Shown piece after piece: positions 10,401-23,632 of a stretch of DNA of 64,000 nucleotides. Both the position numbers and the translations under genes were made by a program. How positions within the stretch are numbered: position 1 is the first letter of the stretch; each line of letters begins with the position of its first letter. Source of the DNA: Pseudoscleropodium purum (Eukaryota; Streptophyta; Bryopsida; Hypnales; Brachytheciaceae); contig OZ017802.1 in assembly GCA_963969395.1 (NCBI GenBank), positions 3,598,501-3,662,500 of the forward strand, written 5' to 3'. Under the pieces are notes generated by a model. The model saw only the letters and a program-made list of their open reading frames with translations. It was not told the DNA's origin and ran no database searches.

Positions 10401-13184
10401 AAAAACCAACCACCATGGGATGATACCTTGCGGAGTCCCAGTTTTTGATTTTTTTATCAGAATTTACCAACCAGCTTTCGTTTTCAAACTAGAAATTAGT
10501 TTTGACACTAGTTGGTGCTAAATTTCAGATTTTACAAAGGCTAGAGGGGTGTGAGGCTTTGAAACCCCCAAATTTCACATTATAGTGGTCAATCAGCATT
10601 GACCGAGGCTCAAATCAAGCCAAAGGAAGGTCTTGATCAACAAAAGGAAGCCAGAAGAAGACCAGCTCAAGGTACCACGGAGCTAGCTCAAGGCACAGGG
10701 AGTCCAAATCAAGCATTCCAGGCCAAAAATCTGATTAATTAAAGTTTACAAAGCTTAATTAAGGCCATGGTAGAAGGGGATACCGGAAGTTGGAAGAGCT
10801 TAGCATGAACGTCTACAACAAATTCTCTAATAATCCGCATCTTGTTCTGAGCTCTCAAGCATACACACGACAATTGGAAGTTGCAAAATATGATATTAAG
10901 TGGGAAATTAGCCATTAGTACTTGGGAGAAAAGGAACAACTTCTATTAACCAAAGCACTATTCATTAGAGAATATTAGCCCATTAATCGAGGTTGGATTT
11001 TGCTTATAGGACAAGAAGAAAAAACAAGAAATGGAATAGTTGACCTTTGGAGATATTCTAGAATTAGTTAATAGTTAGTAGAAGTCAAATAAGCCTTGTC
11101 TTAAGGTTTCATTTGATGCCATACTAAATTAGCTAAGGATTGAGAAGAAGATTAGATTAGATTTGATCTGATTTCTTTCAAAATGTCTCAAAAGAAAAGG
11201 AAGACATGAAAAAGAAGTAGATTAGAAAGAAAAAGAAGGAAGTGGAAGGAAGAAGCTTGGTGTATATTGTGATTGGGGAACTTCAAAAATACGACATTCA
11301 AATACAAGCATTCAAAATGGAAGTGGAAGGAGCACACGACAATGTGCAACTTATCATCAACATCAATGGAGTTATCGACAACATGGAATTTGAAGGTAGT
11401 AATTGACTTTCTTACCTACATTTTCTCATATTTCCATCAAAAACATTAGCATAGAAATTTCCATTTACAATTGAAGTCAAAACTTAGAGTTACATCATAG
11501 GAGTTAAAAGTTATCCAAAAGTAACTTAGAAGTAGTTAGGAAATTATCATAGTCCTTTAAAAGTATTTACCTGTGACAATTAGTTAAAACTCATCCCAAA
11601 TTACCTTTGATGAAAAGTAGTACTAAAATTAAATGAAAGTTTAGAAGTCATTAAAAGGAATCTTATAAAAATTTAGCATTTAGGATAAAAGTAAAAGTCA
11701 AAAGTGAAAGACAAAATAATTTACCATCCAAGGTTAAAGTAAGAAGGTAAATTTTGATGAACCGGTTAACAGTCAAAATTTACCATTGAATTATCTTTAC
11801 TATGAAGGTAAAAAGTTAGAAGGGTTTTTTACCTTGTTAGAAAGGTAAAATCAGACCCTCAAAGATAAATTACCTAGTTCCAAAATTAGGTAGAAACTAA
11901 AACCTCAAAGTAATAGTAAAAACCGCTAAGGTTTTTATCAACTAGGTCAAAAGATTTTCAAAGAGTAAATTAGAGGTAGGAATCTAAAGAGAATATTCTA
12001 AAGATTCCAAAACCACATCAACTTTTTCAATTGAGTAAAAACCATAGAAGCTAGAGTAGGATGAAGTTTTGAGTTGAATTGGGCCAAGATCAAATGAAAG
12101 TCAATCGTAGTTGACCAAACCACCTTAATTTCAAAACTTAGTTAGGAAATTAAAAATAGAAAATAAACCAAAAATCAAAAGTGAATTTCGATAGTTAGAT
12201 TGCTAGTAATTGACGGATGAAGTTTTAGTAAGTAATTTTTAGAGTCAAACTTCATCTGTGAATATCTCCTAGAGAATTAGGTCAAATTTAGATTACTTTA
12301 TCATTCTGGAAAGGGAAAATTCAGCCCTACAACTTAGGCTATTTAAATCTTCCTACTTGACTAATCCCTCATGGCCCTAGTTTTGGTTGTCATAGCCAAA
12401 ACCGGACAATTTTACTAACTTGCTGGATTTGGTTAGCAATTGTTGAAAGGAAGTTTAGGTAGAACAAACAACAAAAGATCCGTTGCTTGGAAGGCATAAG
12501 TGGATTACACATTGTTAATCACCCACTAGGATTTCACTATAACAAAAAGCAACTAGAACCTAGTTGTATACACTTTATTCCTAGGGTGGGAATAAAGCGC
12601 CCACAGTTTCCCATTTGGTTTCTAAAATCAATAGACTTTGGAGGCCATTCTCTCACTCAAAGTATGTCCATTTTCAACCAAAACAATTGAAAAAGTTTTG
12701 TATTTTAGTCTACTTTTAATGGTAAAGTTTTCAATTTAATCTAAAATGTTATAAATATTTGGAAAGCATTTTATTAGGAGGTGGTTGACCACAATTCACA
12801 CATTTCTTTTGTAGTTCAAAACTTCGAATTTGGACAATTAAAAATATACCATTTGATTACTTAAGAACTTAGAATTAGAATTTTGATCCATAAAGGACCA
12901 AATAGCTTTTTGATAATATTGTGTTTTGGGTCATCTATTTACAAATAGAATTTTCATTTTTTTTCCTTTAAAATTTTTACACAATATGTGGTCAAAGTCT
13001 CAAAGAGTAGCTTAAAGAAGTAATCATTTTCATAACTTCTAATTACATTGTTAAAAAGTTTTTATATGATATGTATTTTTTATCTTAATATAGGCAAGTC
13101 AAGTAGATACCAAAAAAAAACTTTTTGAAGAAATAGAAATTTTGGAATAGATTATACTAGATAAATATTTGTGTGAAAAGTTTT
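10401..13184. other. Intergenic DNA without a supported gene
   Basis: Repeated short GGTAAA/GTTAGAAG-type motifs run through 11,400-12,300. A short open stretch at about 11,230-11,406 (GELQKYDIQIQAFKMEVEG) looks exon-like but has no start, partner exon or homologue I can name. Confidence 0.5.
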
Positions 13185-13440
13185 GAATTGTTCCATTTTG
13201 ATGAGTGAGGTGAAAGTTATGAGGAATTTAAATTTGTGATTTAGAATGGAATCTCTACACTAAAATAAACTTTGAAATCCTTTAATGAACTTAATTTTTA
13301 ATATTTTTTTAATAAATTAAAAAATAGGATGCAAATTGTTTATTACAACATTACAACCATTGGAATTAGGATTCTTCAATTCCATATCAAAATTTGTAAC
13401 CATTTAGTATTTTAAATCATTTCCAAATTTTTTCTATTTT
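13185..13440 (-). repeat. Dispersed repeat, inverted copy of 4,900-5,110
   Basis: The stretch around ATGGAATCTCTACACTAAAA (13,245) is the reverse complement of 5,060-5,100. ACAACATTACAACCATTGG (13,346) matches the inverse of 4,980-5,000. It is a partial relative of the 4,516-5,475 element, without its terminal repeats here. Confidence 0.6.
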
Positions 13441-13569
13441 TTATTTTTTATAATAAACCAAACCGCCTCATTTTTCGAACCACTAAATTTGAAAGAGCAT
13501 CATAATTATATTTAATAACAATTGCCACTAGGTTTTTTTGGAGAATCTTTAGAAAATTTTAGCAAGTGC

Positions 13570-13885
13570 CCAAGTCATCACCGCAACCTGTCATAGGTGT
13601 AGCCTTTTAGACTTCATCCAAAAAAATAAAACAAAAGCCCATTGGTCATTGAACAACCAATTGTAAATTTGGACAAGATTGGTTCCTACAATGTCAATTT
13701 TCAATAAATCATTTTGAAAATTTGACACAAGGTGTAGACATATCTTCCCTAGGTGGGAATTTTTTTTTCTCACTAGGTGCCTGGATCATTTAAAATTAAG
13801 CTATCGCAAAAGTCTAGGCAATTTGCAGAATTAGGGAATCTTTTGCTAAACCCTACATCTACTTTTAAAAATTTGTTGGATATAT
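13570..13885 (+). repeat. Dispersed AT-rich repeat R3, copy 1
   Basis: Same-orientation copies lie at 23,850-24,185 and about 47,065-47,325. Shared landmarks are AACAACCAATTG, then an ACAAGGTGTAGACATAT-type segment, then GGGAATCTTTTGCTAAA and TGTTGGATATATAATT. It is non-coding and its ends are not sharply defined. Confidence 0.7.
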
Positions 13886-14950
13886 AATTCATATAATATA
13901 GAAGATGCAATCCTAGTCATCCTAGTCAAGTTGTTACCTTAGTTGCAATAGGTTTATTCAATAGGAAGTAATTTCTCCCAATAGCTCTTCAATGTGTATG
14001 GGATTCTTAAATTTTTTTTAATATGTATATTTGATATTTGGGTAGAGTACTTAATGGTGGACAATTCAAGGTATTCATCTTCCACAAAGACTTGCAAAAT
14101 TGAGCCATTTTACCAAATTTAGAAGTGGTTGTAGATATGATTTGCACTACATACTTGATAGGTAATTTTGCCTATCCTAGTTGTACATTTATCATGAAAC
14201 ATTAGAAGGTTCCAAATGATGTGACTTGGACAAAAAAAAGTTTGATATGTTGCTATGAACTCTAATAGAATATCCATTGAAAATGCCTTTGATTCTTTAG
14301 AAAATAGGTAAGTAATTCTGAAGCACTTGAATTCAAGGGTAGATATAACTATAAGATCCTTGTATCTTTTTGATGGTTGCACAATTATTGCAAGTTGTGG
14401 AATAAGGCTGAGTCATATGTAGCTAATCTAGTTTTATATAGAGATCCACTTAAAAATATAAAATTTTCTATAATTAGAGAAGGAAAGCGGGCAAAGAGGG
14501 AAGGCGATAGATTGAAGCAAACAATGTATACATGATGTTTCTAAAAAAACCGAAAGACAATGAGTGTGCAACTCCTTTTTTATGTCTTTCATTTTGTGTA
14601 AAATGGCATTTGAATGGGTCATTATTTTAACATGTCTACTATAATTCCATATGTAGTCAAATTATAAAATACAAGTGCAATATTTTATATGTGAATGAGA
14701 AGTAATCTTTATAAATCAAATCAAGTCAAATTCAAAATAGAAAAGTGTCCTTCAAATCTTGAGATAAGTCCAAAACTACACCTAGAGAATACAAAACCAT
14801 CACTCTATCACATCTAGAGCAATTTAACATTCTAATTGAAACAAGTTAGATTAGAATGTACAACTTAGAAGTATTAGAGGATTCTTTGACTTTTAGAGCC
14901 TCTACAAAAATAGATGTCATCTTGAGTTGCCCTTACAAGGCCAATTGTTG

Positions 14951-15174
14951 CATTAGAAGATTTTTGGGGCCTCTAGATGCCTACGAGTTATTACAACTTG
15001 CGAACACAGGAAATAGGTTTAGCGTAGTAGTTTGATGTGGCCGAGACCCTGCCACATCATTGACCAATTTTTTTTATTTTTGGCATTTAGAGACTAGATT
15101 TTTTTATTAATGAAATAGAAAATTCTGACAACGAGGGAATAGGCCCTTTTGGACCCCCCAAAACTCTTCTAATG
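14951..15174. mobile_element. CATTAG-family MITE, copy 1
   Basis: 224 bp, with inverted ends CATTAGAAGATTTTTGGGG (left) and CCCCAAAACTCTTCTAATG (right). It carries the internal CTGCCACATCATTGACC motif shared in variant form with other copies. It has no coding capacity. No flanking duplication is evident unless a TA inside the conserved ends is the target site. Confidence 0.72.
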
Positions 15175-15305
15175 CTTTTCTATGAATATTCTAGTGACCT
15201 TCAACATCAATTTGCAATCTCTAACAAACTAGATGAGGAAGAAGTAATGTAAACTATGATGGCCTCATCTCCATCAAGGAGTCTTTTGTTCCTCTTATTG
15301 ACACT

Positions 15306-15512
15306 TCAGTTCACTTGACCTTTACATCCTAGTTGGCTAATAGCCTTTATGTTCAAAGGTTGTAAAGAAGTGGCACCCGACAAGGTTGGAGGAGGAAGGG
15401 GAATACTAAGAACAATGTCATCATCATCACTTAGAACAATATGTATTTCACCATGTTGCATATGCACACCTAAATCAACGCCACTGAAGACACCATTGAT
15501 CGGCCTAACCAT
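15306..15512 (-). other. Short exon-like open frame
   Basis: A 68-codon frame with an acidic run (SDDDDIVLSIPLPPP) and locally raised GC within AT-rich DNA. It is not recognised, has no partner exons, and is probably a decayed gene or element fragment if real. Confidence 0.15.
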
Positions 15513-17185
15513 TCCTTAGTTAATATTGTCAAATAGTTCATATCATGGTATTCAAGTAGAAGGTAGAGTTTTGATTTCTACTTGCTTTTGTTTTTCTTAT
15601 GAGTAAATATTATGTCTTTATCTTTGTACACTTGTTGTAAGTTTGATGTCATCTCTACACTAGTTCATTTGAGAACTACCTATTGAAATTTTTTTTTAAA
15701 TACTCCTAAAGTCCTAATTGTCTTTTCTAAAAAGATTGTGACTAGCTTTTAATACTTCTCCTTACAAATGCTCACCAAATACATGGAACATCTTCATTCC
15801 ACTCCTTTACTTTAGATCTACAAGTGCCTTCTTGGCTACTTTAAGAGGAACTTAACCCTTCTACATAAGGGCTAACAACCTCTTTAGGAGCACCTAAGGT
15901 AGAGATGAGCTTCAATAGGTGGATATCCAAGATCAAATGAAAATCTTTCACTTGTTGTCCACAAGCCTATTTTCTCTCTTGATGAGCATGTATACTCTTA
16001 CTTATAATAACCCTTTAATGTGTGAATCAATTTTGAGTTTTTACATAGTCTTATGTAATTGTTTTACAAAATTGTAATATTCACCTCAATTTAATCATAA
16101 AATAAAAAAATTCTTTTTTTTGAAGATTCACAAGTATTACTTTAGACAAATTGTTAGGATAAACCACTTTCTCAATCAAAATATGAACTTCAAAGTGGAT
16201 ATAGGTTAATAAAATGGTCATTGTGAGATCTACAAGCTAATTTTTCTTCTTGAATGAGGTTTAGATGATCTTTTTAGGTTCCACTTCTATCTCTTTTGAC
16301 TCCTTTCAACCTTGAGCTATGCTCCATTTTTTTGGTGTACCAAATAAGAATGATTATACGAAAGTAAAAAATTATTTTTTAAAGTAATATACATCATTGA
16401 TATCTACATTTACAAGTTCATTTAATGATGTTGTACATTATAATAGTTTCAAGAAAATTTACACAATTCTTTAGAAAAAATATGTATCTTTTTTTTTCAA
16501 AATTTTGTAGTAATTTGAAGATATATTTTCATTTTGCATAAAAATAGTTGAATGCCAATTTTCAAACAAAAGTTGTAAATTAACTAAAAACTATTCATGA
16601 CATCTATACAATTGAATATACTTATTATAGAAAATTTGAATCCAATAGCGGGCTGTTTGATTGCATATAAATGTGCATATACAAAAAATAATAATAATAA
16701 CAATAAATAATTTAAAAAATATATATTTAGCCCATGTGGTTATGGTGTGTGCTATACAAGATTGGGACTAAAATTTATAAAAAAACTTTAAAAAAAAACT
16801 TTTTTATTTCTTTGGATTTGCAAAATTCTAGAAAATCAAGAGACCCACTATTGGGTCCAAATTTCTTGTAATGATTGCTCAAATCAACATTTATCCTAAA
16901 GACCCCACCAAGCCAACCCTAACAAAATAATGTTTGTAAGAACATCTCACAATGTGAAATTAAGAGTCAAATAGACTCATACTTATAATTAAGCTCCTTT
17001 GATATCCTTTATAGAAACTTGGAATGCATCACTCTCCTACTATGCACTATTGCACCAATATTCTATCAAATATTGTTGACTAAAGCTATATAGCAAGATA
17101 AAAAATTCTTTAAAATACTTTTGTACCAAGGGAGTTAAATTTTTTTAATAAATTATAACCTTCTAAAAAGAAAATTCTTCTGAAC
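15513..17185. other. AT-rich intergenic DNA
   Basis: No gene or sharp repeat seen. There are short AAT microsatellite tracts near 16,688-16,710. Confidence 0.6.
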
Positions 17186-17231
17186 ATAAATAAATTAATA
17201 AATTAATAAATTAATAAATTAAAATAAATAA

Positions 17232-17267
<36 letters not shown>
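17186..17267. repeat. Compound microsatellite (TTAATAAA)n/(TAAA)n/(AT)n
   Basis: Tandem TTAATAAA units pass into AAAT units and then an uninterrupted AT run of about 15 dinucleotides. Confidence 0.95.
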
Positions 17268-17271
<4 letters not shown>

Positions 17272-19216
17272 TTTTAAATTTTATTTATTTATCATAATTG
17301 AGTTTTTTTTCATACAAAAAGAAAAAATATAACTATAAAATAAATCTATCCTCTTCTTGTGGTTTTAAATCTTTAATGCCTAAATCTTTTTTTTAAATTT
17401 TTCAGAATTGCATAATTTACCTCTATATCACTAAACTGGTCATAGAAAAAGTTTGTTTTAAAAAGATTCAAACATTATTTTTGATGAATGAAATAACTAT
17501 ATTAAGGTATTAAGATATTGCTTTGAAGTTTTTAATTCATCTTTTAGAATATGGATATGGTGCACAAGCTCAAGAAATAATATCCTCATTATTTCTATAT
17601 ATAATATAATTATTTTGATGATAATAATCTTATAGGTACAAATTAAAATCTTCAAGAGATTGAACCCCTAATTGACTAAAGAGCTCACTTTGAATTTTTT
17701 TTTGCTTGAAATTTATTGAATGGATGCTAATCATTCTAATCTACATGTAAACCTTTGCCTCACATCATTTTGATAAATATTTTAAAAGTTATAAGGTTAC
17801 TTTTATTATTTCAATGTCAAAATTGGAGCCTTAAAATATATTCTAAAAAAAGATTGATTAAATTTATTCTTTTGATGGATTGGTATCTATTCAAAAACAT
17901 TTAAACCACTCAATTTTGAATAATGTGATGAAAGTTATAAGGAATCTTGATTTTGTGGGCAATGAAGATAGACAAAATACATAAACTTGTTTTTTTAACC
18001 TAATTTTGAAAATTTCCAAATAAAAAAAAATACAAAAGATAGATGTTGTGGGTGATTGCAAGAAACACTTGTCCTATTTTGCATCACACGTTGCATGCGG
18101 AAGTGACCTTTTGCCATAACTATTGCAAAAATAATTGAATAGACATGAAATTTGAGAGCAAGCTTCCTATATTAGTAATGGAGGTACTCAAATTATTTCA
18201 ATTTTTTTCTAAATTAGTTTAGTTGGTAAAAGAGATTTTTCATAATATGTCGCACTTGTGGTTCAAGTTTCTTTAGTACTATCGAGTATCTTTTTCATGA
18301 AGAGTGACATTAAAAAATAGATAGTTTAGGTTTTCAAATAGAAATACACGCTCTCTAGAGAGAATTTTCACAAAGCATGTTCAAAATGTGTTTGGGAATG
18401 CTTCAAATAGTGCTACAATTATCACAAATTTATGAACAATTAGAGAAGTTTTTCTAGTGGCTCCTTTTGGTGCTAAATAGTGCTTTGAGTTGTCAATAAT
18501 GGCCATTTTATTTTATTAATTTTTCACTCACCTTTACTATTTTTCAAAAATGGAAATGTAGAAACCTCATTTTTTGCTAAAAATAGAAGATTTTGGCTGT
18601 CGATAGTACTTGAGGGTACACATTAGGACTCTTCAATACTTGTAAAACGGCCCACAACATTTCATCTTCTATTTTTCTCATAGTACTCCAATGTAATATT
18701 AGGACTCATAGTACTAATACCATAAAAACTAGAAATGCAACAAATTTGACAAGTGTTTCTTGCAAGCACCTTGGGATGCAATTTTCACTCTAAAATTTGA
18801 AAAATATGTAATTGAACAAGTTAACAAAAGGATCCTATGGTTGGATTTGTTAGATATAAAATAAAGATGAAGATTGGGTACAAGTATTTAGGAGTATTTT
18901 GAGGCCTCAAAACACGATAGTAAATTAGAGATTAAGAAATAATCCACTTCCCATATCATGTGCTTCTTTGGATGAAGATAAAACTTTGCACCCTTGTTTT
19001 AAAGACATTAATCCTTGATTAAGGTAGTCACCAAAATGCTCCTATTATTAGACTAATAGGTGCATTCATTGTTTCTCCACAAAATATTGAAGACATCCAA
19101 CAACTACTTTTCATCCAAATTTGACGACTTCATCTACATTTTTAATAGAAATGAAAAATTTCAAGTGAAGAAAAAGATTACTTTATCTGGCAAAAAGTAG
19201 AAATTTTCTTTTGATA
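17268..19216. other. AT-rich intergenic DNA
   Basis: No gene seen. A GATGAAAGTTATAAGGAATCT stretch near 17,930 resembles 13,200-13,230 and suggests a further decayed relative of that repeat. Confidence 0.55.
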
Positions 19217-19472
19217 CATTAGAGGATTTTAGGGGTCTGGGAGGAACATTTCAAGGTTGTTCCCACTGCTATTACCTTGGTAGCAAAAGAACATCCACTA
19301 TCAGATTTTATTTTATTTATTTATTTAAATTTGAAAATGTCAGAAAAAGTTGAATTTTTTTAATGACGTGGCAATTGTTGTGCCACGTTAGGCAACAGGT
19401 GTAGCGAGTTCCTAGAGTCGAAAAACCTCAGGGAACTCACAGCCCTCCACAGCAACTGAAAATCTTCTAATG
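19217..19472. mobile_element. CATTAG-family MITE, copy 2
   Basis: 256 bp, with ends CATTAGAGGATTTTAGGGG and CTGAAAATCTTCTAATG. Internal landmarks GGCAATTGTTGTGCCACG and GGGAACTCACAGCCCTCC are shared with copy 5. It ends about 30 bp before unit B. Confidence 0.78.
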
Positions 19473-19609
19473 TGATGCAATTTGGCCCCCATGGTGCCAT
19501 AAAAAGAAGGTGGTGCTAAGTAGTAAGCTCACCAGGGCTCACCCAAGCTCGTGACCCATTTTTTTCTTCCGGAACCTTTTGCAGAGTGACGCTTCAATGT
19601 TTCACTTTC

Positions 19610-19870
19610 TCAAGTCCAGGTTAGGGGAATTGAATGTGAAAATATCCTACAAAATGAAACTAGTACTGTGTCAGTCACAGACAGGAACCTCGTAGTCATA
19701 ACAGCCAGTGCATCTCCCCATAACTTATCCGTCACAGAAATCGTCACCTCCTCAAGCAGTTCAGCAACAATCCTCCATTTCGGAAGAATGCTCGCTGCGA
19801 CCCTCACTTATGTACTGTACAGGACAGGTAAGTGTGCCTGAACGGATGAATGCAGGCTAGTTTGGGGGTG
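19610..19870 (-). other. Conserved block with antisense open frame
   Basis: Shared with 340-560 of unit A. On the minus strand B has an uninterrupted 65-codon frame (19,610-19,807) including ILPKWRIVAELLEEVTISV. In A the same frame keeps VAELLEEVTISV but then hits a stop and a shift. It may be a fragment of another gene carried along with the duplications, or simply conserved flanking DNA. The product is not recognised. Confidence 0.3.
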
Positions 19871-20359
19871 AAGGAGTTTTCTCCCTGCACTTCAGTTTGT
19901 CAAATTGGGGGTGGAAGACAGGCGGGTTTCTAGCTGGGAGTAGTCTGAAGAGAATACACACGTGACACGGCAAATTCTTCATCTTACCACCTTTGATTCT
20001 GCCTTGTACCACCTTTGATTCCTGGCATATGATACCCCCGGCCTTGCAGCCCACGCACACGGTCGTGTACCCCCTTGTTTCCTGCAGTCTCCTCCGACTG
20101 TCTGTACAAAGCCAACGAAAGCTCACCAGGAAGTTTCTGATCGAGTATGGCCCTGGCCGGGCGGGCGTCGGTATTGTTTCAGGAGCAAGCAAGCTGGACG
20201 TTTCTGATCGACTCTTGCATCGAGTTCGTCGATCGATCGCACTTCAGCTCAGTAATTGTTGTGCGTGTGCGTGCAGTTTGTTGCCGTAGCACTCGAGTTT
20301 GAATTTGTTAGTCTCTCCGACGACGTCAGTGTGGTGCGGGATATTGTGCACTGGAGGCC

Positions 20360-22305
20360 ATGGAAAGTTTAGATCGAGAGGCCATGGAACTTTTTGATTG
20401 GTTCTATTCGAATTTGTCTGGACTGCGTGGTGGGGGCTTGGCTGGTGCTGAAGCCAAGAATGAGGTACTGTCATTCTGGGGTTTAGAGATCCATTCGAGG
20501 GTACCCGTAGGCAGTGCAAAGGGTGATTGGGTTGTGGACCTGACCCAGGAAATTTATTTAATGTCAGACGTCTTGCGATTTTTGGATTCCAAGCTATGAC
20601 GGGTGAATGCAATCCAAGTATCACTAAATGATTGGTTGGAAGGCGGGCGGGCTCGAAGGCTTGTGTACTGCATTTGGAGATCATGTAACGATGATAAGTA
20701 TCCCGGTCCTCATGAAGAAGAGCCCTCGGAGGCCTCAATACCGTCTTACGCCGTTGTTGTGTCAGCAGTGGTTCTGCTGTCTCTGGTATACCAATACCTC
20801 ACGGGGAATGTAGACGTAGATAGCTCGAAAGCATTCTCACGGAGTTCTTTAGATGTTCGAGATATTTACGTAGCAATCGTCCTGTTCCTAGGCGCCTATG
20901 TGTGGATTAAGTTCAGAGAGGCAGCCTTCAGAGGAGTTTACTCCAGACAAATAGTGGACAAGCGTGGTCGAATCACGAAGATGTTGTACGAGCCGCGATT
21001 CAAACCTCCCAGAGAGAACGGCACAGTTTTCCACTGGATCTATCTTGGGCAGTACGCCACCCCGGAGGAGGCATCGATTTGTATCAAATTGCTGCCTTCT
21101 ACTACAACCAGGGTCAAGGCGGTTCGCTGAACCTTGGAGATGGTCGCTGGTTCTCGATCCCACCCATGAGTGAGGGAGACCGAAGCCTCACTGGCGCAGA
21201 GAAGAGGGCGTGGGTGAAAGTTCAAGCGATGAAGGTTTACGAAGAATTCCGGAAGGAGAAGGCGGAGGCAGCCTTGTTGCTGCAGGAATTGTCAGAAGTT
21301 CGCGAAGATCAGGCGACGCCAAGCCAGGGTGTGGATCCTTCTGAGGCAAGCTTGTTGGACTCAGCCGAGCATCAACTACCTCTTCTTGTGCGTCAGGCGG
21401 AGAACTCAGGAATGGCTATTGCTATGCTTGACGATCCAGGTTTGAAATGCGCATCACAATCAGTTGATGCAATGCATGAAGTAAACCACCCATTCCCTTG
21501 GCTTTCAACTGGTTTGAGTGTTTTTTCACTACTACAATTGGGCGAACTTTTTAAGGTCTTCATGTCTTATCCTCATTCTTGAGTGGAAACTGGATATAAA
21601 TGAATTAGTGGATGAGTTTGTTAATGCTTCAAGTAGCAGTGTCTCGCAATTGCCAGCGTAGACTTGTCTTGATCCCTGAAATAATGCATCATTCTACAAT
21701 GTATCTTCACGTTGGAAAGCATATTTGATTGTGATGGAACCTAAGTATAAGCAATTGCATTTCGAAGTGGTCGCGTGGCCATGTTTTTTCATCGTAAAAC
21801 GGGTGATTTTTCAAGCCACTGGACAGAAAACTTCACGCAATTGCGTTACGTTGTTGTGTCATCATAAATTGTGCACTAACCTTTTATTGTACGTGTTTGA
21901 CATGTTTTGGTGGATCCCTGGTGTTCAGGGTTTTGTGACTTCTTCTGACCACAGCCTTGGTTTTCAGGAAGAATCCACAATACCAATTTTACAACTCCGA
22001 CCAGGCACACAGGGTGGAATGAATATCAACAACAGCAACCGATTGAACTTACCTCATATTGTGCGGAAGCGGAAGTGCGGAACCAGCAAGAGCTGATAAC
22101 TTATCAGCAACAGCGACTCCAGGAACTCGGTGCCCAGATTTCGGAGTTGCAAAATCAGCAACGCATTCAGCAGCAGGAACTCGAAGAATCCAGGATTCAC
22201 ATTTCTCAGCTCGAAGATCAACATTCTCTTCAGCAGCAGCTGCAAGTCATCAATCAAGGAGTTCCGAGCTTTGAGGTGGAGACGGAGCCGAGCATGCCGC
22301 AATAG
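20360..22305 (+). pseudogene. AP2-like membrane/coiled-coil family, copy B (broken)
   Basis: Starts MESLDREAMELFDWFYSNLS in the conserved CCATGGA context. A CGA-to-TGA change gives a stop at 20,597-20,599 (codon 80). The frame stays open beyond it through both membrane segments to the AP2-like region. There one T is missing (CGATTTG at 21,076-21,082 against CGATTTTG in copy A), so it runs off frame at the start of the AP2-like helix and closes at 21,128. Exon 1 would end at 21,480 (GAA|GTAAAC) and exon 2 begin at 21,929. Exon 2 has a 14-bp GCGGAA-type insertion at about 22,066 that shifts the coiled-coil frame, and an early TAG at 22,303. Sequence beyond each lesion remains highly similar to its relatives, so the damage is recent. 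Confidence 0.78.
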
Positions 22306-22965
22306 AATCACCCCTGCAGGCCTCACGGCTCTGCCTTGTGGTGAATCGGAAGCCCAGGAAGCCTTCATCTGAGTTGGATAATAGCTGGATGCACCTGCCT
22401 GCACATGTAGCTCACTTTGGCTATATGCTTAGCTGTGACGTAGATGACCATTGCTTTTTTGCTGCCAATTTGAAAGAGATTGGGTTAAGAAAAAGGCAAG
22501 CAATCCATGTGGATAGTGAAATAGAGTTGCACTTGCGAATCCAAGTGCATGGACAAATAGGAAGTAGAAGACATGCTAGTCGTTTGCCTTTCAAATACAG
22601 ATGAGGAGATTTCATAGTTACAATAAATTGGGAGATTATAGTACATATTTGCACATGAATTTACAAGATTATACCTACCATTCTCAAGTTACCTCCATAT
22701 GATTGCGCATTAGAGAAAAAAAATGGGACCTCAAGATGTTACATTTGACTGTTGTTGGATGTCACTTAAAATTACTTCCAAAAAAACATACTTACAATAG
22801 GGTTCTTATAGTGTGTGGCTACATATGTAGTTGGTCTCCCAAGTAAATAGTTGATTTGGATGGCAGCTTAGAAGCTCTTTTAAACAACAATGGTTTCTTC
22901 AATGCGTCTTGGTGATTTTGGGGTTTTCATTTGGATTTACATAGGATTCTGTATGTCCCATGGAT

Positions 22966-23155
22966 CCTTGTTCTTCGTGAACCCCACTTCTCCCAAACTT
23001 CTTTTCTTCATTTTTTTAAATTTTTAGTAGCTTGTAATGAATTTTCAATACTTCATAGAATGAATCCTTGTTCTTTGTGAATCCAACTTCTTCCAAACTT
23101 CTTTTCTTCATTTGCCTTGATTTTTAGTAGCTTGTAATGAATTTTTAGTACTCTA
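22966..23155 (+). repeat. Two-copy tandem repeat, about 95-99 bp
   Basis: ATCCTTGTTCTTCGTGAACC, then CAAACTTCTTTTCTTCATTT and TTTTTAGTAGCTTGTAATGA, occurs twice in succession (from about 22,966 and 23,064) with a few substitutions. It is non-coding. Confidence 0.85.
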
Positions 23156-23315
23156 TTGACTGTTGTAGTATTTGTTTGTGTTTGTTGGTCATTCACTATT
23201 TCAAAATTTACATGTATTAAATTTTATTTTTAGGCCCAAACGTTTAGATACACAAGACTATGTCATCAATAGTTGATGACTAAAATAATGTGAATGCAAG
23301 ATTAACAATTTTGGG

Positions 23316-23632
23316 CATTAGAAGATTTTTGGGGATCCGGGAGGGCCATTTTAAGCTAGTGCTCCCCATAGTTTCCCCCATAGTAAAAGGATTGCTACAA
23401 TTTTCCCTACAATAAAAAAAACGCTAAGCTATCAAAAAGAAATTTAAAAAGAAATTTAATTTAATTTCTTAAAAAAAAAAAAAGTTGAAAAGAAAATATT
23501 TTTAATTTAATTTTTTGGGAAATGATTTGATAGTCGTTCTACCACATCAAGCAACAAGTTTTGGCAAGTTCACAGAGTCTAAAAATGTCAAGGAACTCGC
23601 AACCCTTGCAAACCCCCTAAAATCTTCTAATG
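23316..23632. mobile_element. CATTAG-family MITE, copy 3
   Basis: 317 bp, with ends CATTAGAAGATTTTTGGGG and CCCCCTAAAATCTTCTAATG. The interior holds A/T-rich runs and the shared AGGAACTCGCAACCC motif. It is the longest copy because of A-rich expansion in the middle. Confidence 0.8.

Larger units (their letters stand above)
19500..22430 (+). repeat. Duplicated unit B
   Basis: Second family unit. The upstream block is rearranged relative to A, C and D. The TTTTCTTCCGGA/CTTTTGCAGA segment, which in C lies directly upstream of the gene (25,150), here sits at 19,560, before the block shared with unit A. At 20,130 the sequence jumps from CACCAGGAAG to TTTCTGATCGAGTATGG, lacking roughly 170 bp present in the others. 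The gene body and the 3' flank to CACATGTAGC follow. Confidence 0.85.

Noticed and set aside
20244..20738. Long minus-strand open frames opposite exon 1 of units B, C and D
   Set aside because: They lie exactly antisense to the family exon and are similar between units only because the sense strand is. They lack starts, splice signals or recognisable domains of their own.
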